Shown here one piece after another: positions 52,017-63,854 of a stretch of DNA of 64,000 nucleotides (the first letter of the stretch is position 1; every line of letters begins with the position of its first letter). Source of the stretch: Cavia porcellus (Eukaryota; Chordata; Mammalia; Rodentia; Caviidae); contig NW_026947545.1 of the NCBI RefSeq assembly GCF_034190915.1, forward strand, positions 1,860,001-1,924,000, read 5' to 3'. The notes under the pieces are model-generated. The model did no database searches. It saw only the letters and a list, made by a program, of their open reading frames with translations, and was not told the origin of the DNA. Made by a program: the position numbers and the translations under genes.

Positions 52017-55000
52017 TCAGCATGGGGAGGTCAGGGAACATAAAGTGGCAATGTAGGATACGTTTCTGAAAAACATCGCGGGGTGGTGCGCATTGTATCG
52101 GTGTGTAACATTACATTCACTAGTAGGAGTGAGAAAAACATCACGGGGTGTTGCGCATTGTATGGGTGTGTAACATTACATTCAAGTAGGAGTGAGAAAA
52201 ACATCACAGGTTGGTGTGAATCAGAGGGTATGATTTAGGATAGCCAGTGAGTTGCAATGTAGGATGGAGAAAAGCATCGCGGGGTGGTCAGCATATGGAG
52301 GTCAGGGAACATGCAGTGGCAATGTAGGATAGGTTTCTGAAAAACATCGCGGGGTGGTGCGCATTGTATGGTTGTGTAACATTACATACACTAGTAGGAG
52401 TGAGAAAAACAGCAATGGGAGATGTGAATCGGAGGGTCTGAATTAGGATAGCCAGTGAGTTGCAATGTAGGATGGAGAAAAGCACCGCGGGGTGGTCAGC
52501 ATGGGGAGGTAAGGGAACATGCAGTGGCAATGTAGGATAGGTTTCTGAAAAACATCGCGGGGTGGTGCGCATTGTATGGGTGTGTACCATTACATTCACT
52601 AGTATGAGTGAGAAAAACATCAACGGGTGGTGTGAATCGGAGGGTCTGAATTAGGATAGGCAGTGAGTGGCAATGTAGGATGGAGAAAAGTACTGCGGGG
52701 TGGTCAGCATGGGGAGGTCAGGGAACATGCAGTGGCAATGTAGGATAGGTTTCTGATAAACTTCGCGCGGTGGTGCGCATAGTATGGGTGTGTAACATTA
52801 CATTCACTAGTAGGTGTGAGAAAAACATCATGGGGTGGTGCGTATTGTATTGGTGTGTAACATTACATTCACTTGTAGGAGTGAGAAAAACATCACGTGT
52901 TTGTGTGAATCCAAGGGTCTGAATTCGGATAGGCAGTGATTGGCAATGTAGGATGGACAAAAGCACCGCGGGGTGGTCAGAATGGGGAGGTCAGGGAACA
53001 TGCAGTGGCAATGTAGGATAGGTTTCAGAAAAACATCGCGGGGTGATGCGCATTGTATGGGTGTGCAACATTACATTCACTAGTAGGAGTGAGAAAAACA
53101 TCACGGGGTGTTGTGAATTGGAGGGTCTGAATTAGGATACGCAGTGAGTGGCAATGTAGGATGGAGAAAAGCTCCGCGGGGTGGTCAGCATGGGGAGGTC
53201 AGCGAACATGCAGTGGCAATGTAGGATAGGTTTCTGAAAAACATCGCGGGGTGGTGCGCATTGTATGTGTGTGTAACATTACATTCACTAGTAGGAGTGA
53301 GAAAAACATCACGGGGTGTTGCGCATTGTATGTGTGTGTAACATAACATTCACTAGTAGGAGTGAGAAAAACATCACAGGGTGGTGTGAATCGGACGGTG
53401 TGAATTAGGATAGGCAATGAGTGGCAATGTATGATGGAGAAAAGCACAGCGGGGTTGTCAGCATGGGGAGGTCAGGGAACATGCAGTGGCAATGTAGGAT
53501 AGGTTTCTGAAAAACATCGCGGGGTGGTGCGCATAGTATGGGTGTGTAACATTACATTCACTATTAGGAGTGAGAAAATCATCACGGGGTATTGCGCATT
53601 GTATGGGTGTGTAACATTACATTCACTAGTAGGAGTGAGAAAAACATCACGGGGTGGTGTGAATCGGAGGGTCTGAATTAGGAGAGCCAGTGAGTTGCAA
53701 TGTAGCATGGAGAAAAGCATCGCAGGGTGGTCAGCATGGGGAGGTCAGGGAACATGCAGTGGCACTTTAGGATAGGTTTCTGAAAAACATCGCGGGGTGG
53801 TGCACATTGTATGGGTGTGTAACATTACATTCACTAGTAGGAGTGAGAAAAACATCACGGGGTGGTGTGAATCGGAGGGTCTGAATTAGGATAGGCAATG
53901 AGTGGCAATGTAGGATGGAGAAAACCACCGCGGGGTGGTCAGCATGGGGAGGTCAGGGAACATGCAGTGGCAATGTAGGATAGGTTTCTGAAAAACATCG
54001 CATGGTGGTGCGCATTATATGGTTGTGTAACATTACATTCACTAGTAGGAGTGAGAAAAACATCACGGGGTGGTGTGAATTGGAGGGTCTGAATTAGCAT
54101 AGGCAGTGAGTGGCAATGTAGGATGGAGAAAAGCACCGCGGGGTGGTCAGCATGGGGAGGTCAGGGAACATGCAGTGGCAATGTAGGATAGGTTTCTGAA
54201 AAACATCGCGGGGTGGTGCGCATTGTATGGGTGTGTAACATTACATTCACTAGTAGGAGTGAGAAAAACATCACGGGGTGGTGTGAATCGGAGGGTCTGA
54301 ATTAGGATTGGCAGTGAGTGGCAATGTAGGATGGAGAAAAGCACTGCGGGGTGGTCAGCATGTGGAGGTCAGGGAACATGCATTGGCAATGTAGGATAGG
54401 TTTCGGAAAAACATAGCGGGGTGGTGCGCATTGTATGGGTGTGTAACATTACATTCACTATTAGGAGTGAGAAAAACATCACGGGGTGTTGCGCATTGTA
54501 TGGGTGTGTAACATTACATTCCCTAGTAGGAGTGAGAAAAACATCACACGTTGGTGTGAATCGGAGGGTATGATTTAGGATAGCTAGTGAGTTTAAATGT
54601 AGGATGGAGAAAAGCATCGAGGGGTGTTCAGCATGTGGAGGTCAGGGAACATGCTGTGGCAATGTAGGATAGGTTTCTGAAAAACATCGCGGGGTGGTGC
54701 GCATTGTATGGTTGTGTAACATTACATACACTAGTAGGAGTGAGAGAAACATCAATGGGAGGTGTGAATCGGAGGGTCTGAATTAGGATAGGCAGTGAGT
54801 GGCAATGTAGGATGGAGAAAAGCACCCAGGTGTGTTCAGCATGGGGAGTTCAGGGAACATACAGTGGCAATGTAGCATAGATTTATGAAAAACATCGCGG
54901 GATTGTGCGTATTGTATGGGTGTGTAACATTACATTCACTAGTAGGAGTGAGAAAAACATCACGGGGTGGTGTGAATCGGAGGCTCTGAATTAGGATAGG

Positions 55001-58000
55001 CAGTGAGTGGTAATGTAGGATGGAGAAAAGCCCCCAGGGGTGGTCAACATGGGGAGTTCAGGGAACATGCAGTGGCAATGTAGGATAGGTTTCTGAAAAA
55101 CATCGCGGGATTGTGCGTATTGTATGGGTGTGTAACATTACATTCACTACTAGGAGTGAGAAAAACACCACGGGATGGTGTGAATCAGAGGGTCTGAATT
55201 AGGATAGGCAGTGAGTGGCAATGTAGGATGGAGAAAAGCACCGCGGGGTGGTCAGCATGGGGAGGTCAGGGAACATGCAGTGGCAATGTAGGATAGGTTT
55301 CTGAAAAACATCGCAGGGTGGTTCGCATTGTATGGGTGTGTAACATTACATTCACTAGTAGGAGTGAGAAAAACATCACAGGGTGGTGTGATTCGGAGGG
55401 TCTGAATTAGGATAGGCAGTGATGGCAATGTAGAATGGAGAAAAGCACCGCGGGGTGGTCAGCATGGGGAGGTCAGGGAACATGCAGTGGCAATGTAGAA
55501 TAGGTTTCTGAAAAACATCGCGGGGTGGTGCGCATTGTATGGGTTTGTTACATTACATTAACTAGTAGAAGTGAGAAAAACATCACGGGGTGGTGTGAAT
55601 CGGAGGGTCTGAATAACGATAGGCAGTGAGTGGCAATGTAGGATGGAGAAAAGTACTGCGGGGTGGTCAGCCTGGGGAGGTCAGGGAACATGCAGTGGCA
55701 ATGTAGGATAGGTTTCTGAAAAACTTCGCGGGGTGGTGCGCATAGTATGGGTGTGTAATATTTCATTCACTAGTAGGTGTGAGAAAAACATCACGGGGTG
55801 GTGCACATTGTATTGGTGTGTAACATTACATTCACTTGTAGGAGTGAGAAAAACATCACGTGGTTGTGTGAATCTGAGGGTCTGAATACGGATAGGCAGT
55901 GATTGGCAATGTAGGATGGACAAAAGCACCGCGCTGTGGTCAGAATGGGGAGGTCAGGGAACATGCAGTGGCAATGTAGGATAGGTTTCTGAAAAACATC
56001 GCGTGGTGATGCGCATTGTATGGGTGTGTAACATTACATTCACAAGTAGGAGTGAGAAAAACATCACGGGGTGGTGCGCATTGTATGGGTTTGTTACATT
56101 ACATTAACTAGTAGAAGTGAGAAAAACATCACGTGGTGGTGTGAATCGGAGGGTCTGAATAACGATAGGCAGTGAGTGGCAATGTAGGATGGAGAAAAGT
56201 ACTGCGGGGTGGTCAGCATTGGGAGGTCAGGGAACATGCAGTGGCAATGTAGGATAGGTTTCTGAAAAACTTCGCGGGGTGGTGTGCATAGTTTGGGTGT
56301 GTAATATTTCATTCACTAGTAGGTGTGAGAAAAACATCACGGGGTGGTGCGCATTGTATTGGTGTGTAACATTATATTCACTTGTAGGAGTGAGAAAAAC
56401 ATCACGTGGTTGTGTGAATCCGAGGGTCTGAATTCGGATAGGCAGTGATTGGCAATGTAGGATGGACAAAAGCACCGCGGGGTGGTCAGAATGGGGAGGT
56501 CAGGGAACATGCAGTGGCAATGTACGATAGGTTTCTGAAAAACATCGCGGGGTGATTCGCATTGTATGGGTGTGTAACATTACATTCACTAGTAGGAGTG
56601 AGAAAAACATCATGGGGTGGTGTGAATTGGAGGGTCTGAATTATGATACGCAGTGAGTGGCAATGTAGGATGGAGAAATGCTCCGTGGGGTGGTCAACAT
56701 GGGGAGGTCTGGGAACATGCAGGGGCAATGTAGGATAGGTTTCTGAAAAACATCCCGGGGTGGTGCGCATTGAATGTGTGTGTAACTTTACATTCACTAT
56801 TAGGAGTGAGAAAAACATCATGGGGTGTTGCGCATTGTATGTGTGTGTAACATTACATTCACTAGTAGGAATGAGAAAAACATCACAGGGTGGTGTGAAT
56901 CGGAGGGTATGATTTAGGATAGCCAAAGAGTTGCAATGTAGGATGGAGAAAAGCATCGCGGGGTGATCAGCATGGGGATGTCAGGGAACATGCAGTGGCA
57001 ATGTAGGATAGGTTCTTGAAAAACATCGTGGGGTGGTGCGCATTGTATGGGTGTGTAACATTACATTCACTATTAGGAGTGAGAAAATCATCACGGGGTG
57101 TTGCGCATTGTATGGGTGTGTAACATTACATTAACTAGTAGGAGTGAGAAAAACATCACGGGGTGGTGTGAATCGGAGGGTCTGAATTAGGAGGGCCAGG
57201 GAGTTGCAATGTAGCATGGAGAAAAGCATCGCAGGGTGGTCAGCATGGGGAGGTCAGGGAACATGCAGTGGCAATGTAGGATAAGTTTCTGAAAAACATC
57301 ACTGGGTGGTGCACATTGTATGGGTGTGTAATATTACATTCACTAGTAGGAGTGAGAAAAACATCACGGGGTGGTGTGAATCGGAGGGTGTGAATTAGGA
57401 TAGGCAATGAGTGGCAATGTAGGATGGAGAAAAGCACCGCGGGGTGGTCAGCATAGGGAGGTCAGGGAACATGCAGTGGCAATGTAAGATAGGTTTCTGA
57501 AAAACATCGCGGGGTGGTGCGCATTGTATGGGTGTGTAACATTACATTCACTAGTAGGAGTGAGAAAAACATCACGGGGTGATGTGAATCGGAGGGTCTG
57601 AATTAGCATAGGCAGTGAGTGGCAATGTAGGTTGGAGAAAAGCACCGCGGTGTGGTCAGCATGGGGAGGTCAGAGAACATGCATTGGCAATGTAGGATAG
57701 CTTTCGGAAAAACATAGCAGTGTGGTGCGCATTGTATGGGTGTGTAACATTACATTCACTAGTAGGAGTGAGAAAAACACCACGGGGTGTTGTGCTTTGT
57801 ATTGGTGTGTAACATTACATTCACTAGTAGGAGTGAGAAAAACATCACGGGGAGGTGTGAATCTGAGGGTCTGAATTAGGATATGCAGTGAGTGGCAATG
57901 TAGGATGTAGAAAAGCACCCAGGGGTGGTCAGCAAGAGGAGGTCAGGGAACATACAGTAGCAATGTAGGATAGGTTTCTGAAAAACATCGCGGGATGGTG

Positions 58001-61000
58001 CGCATTGTATTTATGTGTAACATTACATTCACCAGTAGGAGTGAGAAAAACATCACGGGGTGGTGTGAATCGGAGGGTCTTAATTAGGATAGGCAGTGAG
58101 TGGCAATGTAGGATGGAGAAAAGTACTGCGGGGTGGTCAGCATGGGGAGGTCAGGGAACATAAAGTGGCAATGTAGGATAGGTTTCTGAAAAACATCACG
58201 GGGTGGTGCGCATAGTATGGGTGTGTAACATTACATTCACTATTAGGAGTGAGAAAATCATCACGGGGTGGTGTGAATCTGAGGGTCTAAATTAGGATAG
58301 ACAGTGAGTGGCAATGTACGATGCAGAAAAGGACCGCGGGGTGTAAGCATAAGGAGGTCAGGGAACATGCAGTGGCAATGTAAGATAGGTTTCTGAAAAA
58401 CATCGCATGGTGGTGCGCATTATATGGGTGTGTAACATTACATTCACTAGTAGGAGTGAGAAAAACAACACGCGGTGGTGTGAATCGGAGGGTCTGGATT
58501 AGCATAGGCAGTGAGTGGCAATGTAGGATGGAGAAAAGCACCGCGGGGTGGTCAGCATGGGGAGGTCAGGGAACATGCAGGGGCAATGTAGGATAGGTTT
58601 CTGAAAAACATCGCGGGGTGGTGCGCATTGTATGGGTGTGTAACATTACATTCACTAGTAGGAGTGAGAAAAACATCACGGGGTGGTGTGAATCGGAGGG
58701 TCTGAATTAGGATGGGCAGTGAGTGGCAATGTAGGATGGAGAAAAGCACTGCGGGGTGGTCAGCATGTGGAGGTCAGGGAACATGCATTGGCAATGTAGG
58801 AAAAGTTTCGGAAAAACATAGCGGGGTGGTGCGCATTGTATGGGTGTGTAACATTACATTCACTAGTAGGAGTGAGAAAAACATCACGGGGTGGTGCGCT
58901 TTGTATTGGTGTGTAACATTACATTCATTAGTAGGAGTGAGAAAAACATCACGGGGAGGTGTGAATCCGAGGGTCTGAATTAGGATATGCAGTGAGTGGC
59001 AATGTAGGATGTAGAAAAGCACCCAGGGGTGGTCAGCATGGGGAGGTCAGGGAACATAGAGTGGCAATGCAGGATAGGTTTCTGAAAAACATCGCGGGAT
59101 GGTGCGCATTGTATGGGTGTGTAACATTACAATCACAAGTAGGAGTGAGAAAAACATCACGGGGTGGTGTGAATCGGAGGGTCTTAATTAGGATAGGCAG
59201 TGAGTGGCAATGTAGGATGGAGAAAAGCACCGCAGTGTGGTCAGCATGGGGACGTCAGGGAACATAAAGTGCCAATGTAGGATAGGTTTCTGAAAAACAT
59301 CGCGGGGTGGTGCGCATTCTATGGGTGTGTAACATTACATTCACTAGTAGGAGTGAGAAAAACATCACGGGGTGTTGCGCATTGTATGGGTGTGTAACCT
59401 TACATTCACTAGTAGGAGTGAGAAAAACATCACAGGTTGGTGTGAATCGGAGGGTATGATTTAGGATAGCCAGTGAGTTGCAATGTAGGATGGAGAAAAG
59501 CATCGCGGGGTGGTCAGCATGTGGAGGTCAGGGAACATGCAGTGGCAATGTAGGATACGTTTCTGAAAAACATCGCGGGGTGGTGCGCATTGTATGGGTG
59601 AGTAACATTACATTCACTAGTAGGAGTGAGAAAAACATCACGGGGTGTTGCGCATTGTATGGGTGTGTAACATTACATTCACTAGTAGGAGTGAGAAAAA
59701 CATCACGGGGTGGTGTGAATCGGAGGGTCTGAATTAGGATAGCCAGTGAGTTGCAATGTAGCATGGAGAAAAGCATCGCAGGGTGGTCAGCATGGGGAGG
59801 TCAGGGAACATGCAGTGGCACTGTAGGATAGGTTTCTGAAAAACATCGCGCGGTGGTGCACATTGTATGGGTGTGTAACATTACATTCACTAGTAGGAGT
59901 GAGAAAAACATCACGGGGTGGTGTGAATCGGAGGGTGTGAATTAGGATAGGCAATGAGTGGCAATGTAGGATGGAGGAGAGCACCGCGGGGTGGTCAGCA
60001 TGTGGAGGTCAGGGAACATGCAGTGGCAAAGTAGGATAGGTTTCTGAAAAACATCGCGGAGTGGTGCGCATTGTATGGCTGTGTAACACTACATTCACTA
60101 GTACGAGTAAGAAAAACATCACGTGGTGGTGTTAATCGGAGGGTGTGAATTAGAATAGGCAATGAGTGGCAATGTAGGATGGAGAAAACCACCGCGGGGT
60201 GGTCAGCATGGGGAGGTCAGGGAACATGCAGTGGCAATGTATGATAGGTTTCTGCAAAACATCGCGGGGTGCTGCGCATTGTATGGGTGAGTAACATTAC
60301 ATTCACTAGTAGGAGTGAGTAAAACATCACGGGGTGGTGTGAATCGGAGGGTCTAAATTAGGATAGACATTGAGTGGCAAAGTACGATGCAGAAATGGAC
60401 CGCGGGGTGTCAGCATAGGGAGGTCAGGGAACATGCAGTGGCAATGTAGGATAGGTTTCTGAAAAACATCGCATGGTGGTGCACATTTTATGGGTGTGTA
60501 ACATTACATTCACTAGTAGGAGTGAGAAAAACATCACGGGGTGGTGTGAATTGGAGGGTCTGAATTAGCATAGGCAGTGAGTGGCAATGTAGGATGGAGA
60601 AAAGGACCGCGGGGTGGTCAGAATGGGGAGGTCAGGGAACATGCAGTGGCAATGTAGGATAGGTTTCTGAAAAACATCGCAGGGTGGTGCGCATTGTATG
60701 GGTGTGTAACATTACATTCTCTAGTAGGAGTGAGAAAAACATCACGGGGTGGTGTGAATCGGAGGGTCTGAATTAGAATGGGCAGTGAGTGGCAATGTAG
60801 GATGGAGAAAAGCACTACGGGGTGGTCAGCATGTGGAGGTCAGGGAACATGCATTGGCAATGTAGGATAGGTTTCGAAAAAACATAGCGGGGTCGTGCGC
60901 ATTATATGGGTGTGTAACATTACATTCACTAGTAGGAGTGAGAAAAACATCACGGGGTGGTGCGCTTTGTATTGGTGTATAACATTACATTCACTAGTAG

Positions 61001-61306
61001 GAGTGAGAAAAACATCACGGGGAGGTGTGAATCCGATGGTCTGAATTGGGATATGCAGTGAGTGGCAATGTAGTATGTAGAAAAGCACCCAGGGGTGGTC
61101 AGCATGGGGAGGTCAGGGAACAAAGAGTGGCAATGTAGGATAGGTTTCTGAAAAACATCGCGGGATGGTGCGCATTGTATGGGTGTGTAACATTACATTC
61201 ACCAATAGGAGTGAGAAAAACATCACGGGGTGGTGTGAATCGGAGGGTATTAATTAGGATAGGCAGTGAGTGACAATGTAGGATGGAGAAAAGCACCGCG
61301 GGGTGG
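52017..61306. repeat. 9-kb higher-order unit, copy B (9290 bp, 40 monomers)
   Basis: Same order as copy A with one extra S monomer (five instead of four after 54628). It carries every small deletion of copy A. Single-base differences are sparse, for example catcgcgg near 52346 against catcgtgg near 43264, and gtaggagtg against gtagcagtg at 53626/44544. Such private changes argue that it is a real second copy and not an assembly echo. Confidence 0.93.
54930..55140. repeat. 208-bp monomer gained in copy B
   Basis: Copy A passes directly from the monomer at 45754 to the one at 45962. Copy B has an extra S monomer between the equivalents, around landmark 55044, carrying gaggctctg, gtggtaatg and gcccccagggg. 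Exact edges cannot be placed because flanking monomers share sequence. The offset between copies changes from 9082 to 9290 here. Confidence 0.88.
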
Positions 61307-63854
61307 TCAGCATGGGGAAGTCAGGGAACATAAAGTGGCAATGTAGGATAGGTTTCTGAAAAACATTGCGGGGTGGTGCGCATTGTATGGGTGTGTAACA
61401 TTACATTCACTAGTAGGAGTGAGAAAAACATCACGGGGTGTTGCCCATTGTATGGGTGTGTAACATTACATTCACTAGTAGGAGTGAGAAAAACATCACA
61501 GGTTGATGTGAAGCGGAGGGTATGATTTAGGATAGCCAGTGAGTTGCAATGTAGGATGGAGAAAAGCATCGAGGGGTGGTCAGCATGTGGAGGTCAGGGA
61601 ACATGAAGTGGCAATGTAGGATAGGTTTCTGAAAAACATCCTGGGGTGGTGCGCATTGTATGGTTGTGTAACATTACATACACTAGTCGGAGTGAGAGAA
61701 ACCTCAATGGGAGGTGTGAATCGGAGGGTCTGAATTAGGATAGGCAGTGACTGGCAATGTAGGATGGAGAAAAGCACCCAGGGGTGGTCAACATGGGGAG
61801 TTCAGGGAACATACAGTGGCAATGTAGGATAGGTTTCTGAAAAACATCGCTGGATTGTTCGTATTGTATGGGTGTGTAACATTACATTCACTAGTAGGAG
61901 TGAGAAAAACATCACGGGATGGTGTGAATCAGAGGTTCTGAATTAGGATAGGCAGTGAGTGGCAATGTAGGATGGAGAAAAGCACCGCGGGGTGGTCAGC
62001 ATGGGGATGTCAGGGATCATGCAGTGGCAATGTAGAATAGGTTTCTGAAAAACATCGCGGGGTGGTGCGCATTGTATGGGTGTGTAACATTACATTCACT
62101 AGTATGAGTGAGAAAAACATCAACGGGTGGTGTGAATCGGAGGGTCTGAATTAAGATAGACAGTGAGCGGCAATGGACAATGCAGAAAAGCACCGCGGGG
62201 TGGTAAGCATAGGGAGGTCTGGGAACATGCAGTGACAATGTAGGATAGGTTTCTGAAAAACATCGCAGCGTGGTGCGCATTGTATGGGTGTGTAACATTA
62301 CATTCACTAGTAGGAGTGAGAAAGACATCACAGGGTGGTGTGAATCGGAGGGTCTGAATTAGGATAGGCAGTGAGTGGCAATGTAGGATGGAGAAAAGCA
62401 CCGTGGGGTGGTCAGCATGGGGAGGTCAGGGAACATGCAGTGGCAATGTAGGATAGGTTTCTGAAAAACATCGCGGGGTGGTGCGCATTGTATGGGTTTT
62501 TTACATTACATTAACTAGTAGAAGTGAGAAAAACATCACGTGGTGGTGTGAATCGGAGGGTCTGAATAACGATAGGCAGTGAGTGGCAATGTAGGATGGA
62601 GAAAAGTACTGCGGGATGGTCAGAATGGGGAGGTCAGGGAATATGCAGTGGCAATGTAGGATAGGTTTCTGAAAAACATAGCGGGGTGGTGCGCATAGTA
62701 TGGGTGTGTAACATTACATTCACTAGTAGGTGTGAGAAAAACATCACGGGGTGGTGCGCATTGTATTGGTGTGTAATATTATATTCACTTGTAGGAGTGA
62801 GAAAAACATCACGTGGTTGTGTGAATCCGAGGGTCTGAATTCGGATAGGTAGTGATTGGCAATGTAGGATGGACAAAAGCACCGCGGGGTGGTCAGAATG
62901 GGGAGGTCAGGGAACATGCAGTGGCAATGTACGATAGGTTTCTGAAAAACATCGCGGGGTGATTCGCATTGTATGGGTGTGTAACATTACATTCACTAGT
63001 AGGAGTGAGAAAAACATCACGGGGTTGTGTGAATTGGAGGGTCTGAATTATGATACGCAGTGAGTGGCAATGTAGGATGGAGAAATGCTCCGTGGGGTGG
63101 TCAGCATGGGGAGGTCTGGGAACATGCAGTGGCAATGTAGGATAGGTTTCTGAAAAACATCGCGGGGTGGTGCGCATTGAATGTGTGTGTAACTTTACAT
63201 TCACTAGTAGGAGTGAGAAACACATCATGGGGTGTTGCGCATTGTATGTGTGTGTAACATTACATTCACTAGTAGGAATGACAAAAACATCACAGGGTGG
63301 TGTGAATCGGAGGGTATGATTTAGGATAGCCAGAGAGTTGCAATGTAGGATGGAGAAAAGCATCGCGGGGTGGTCAGCATGGGGATGTCAGGGAACATGC
63401 AGTGGCAATGTAGGATAGGTTTCTGAAAAACATCGCGGGGTGGTGCACATTGTATGGGTGTGTAACATTACATTCACTATTAGGAGTGAGAAAATCATCA
63501 CGGGGTGTTGCGCATTGTATGGGTGTGTAACATTACATTAACTAGTAGGAGTGAGAAAAACATCACGGGGTGGTGTGAATCGGAGGGTTTGAATTAGAAT
63601 AGCCAGTGAGTTGCAATGTAGCATGGAGAAAAGCATCGCAGGGTGGTCAGCATGGGGAGGTCAGGGAACATGCAGTGGCAATATAGGATAAGTTTCTGAA
63701 AAACATCGCTGTGTGGTGCACATTGTATGGGTGTGTAATATTACATTCACTAGTAGGAGTGAGAAAAACATCACGGGGTGGTGTGAATCGGAGGGTGTGA
63801 ATTAGGATAAGCAATGAGTGGCAATGTAGGATGGAGAAAAGGACCGCGGGGTGG
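61307..63854. repeat. Diverged relative of the 9-kb unit
   Basis: Order: 1L 5S 1L 1S 2L 1S. From 62620 it follows 56213 onward at an offset of 6407 bp (62893, 63101, 63374, 63647 and 63855 match 56486, 56694, 56967, 57240 and 57448). It has clearly more differences than copies A and B have from each other, and it lacks some L monomers of the 46-47 kb stretch. Confidence 0.85.
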
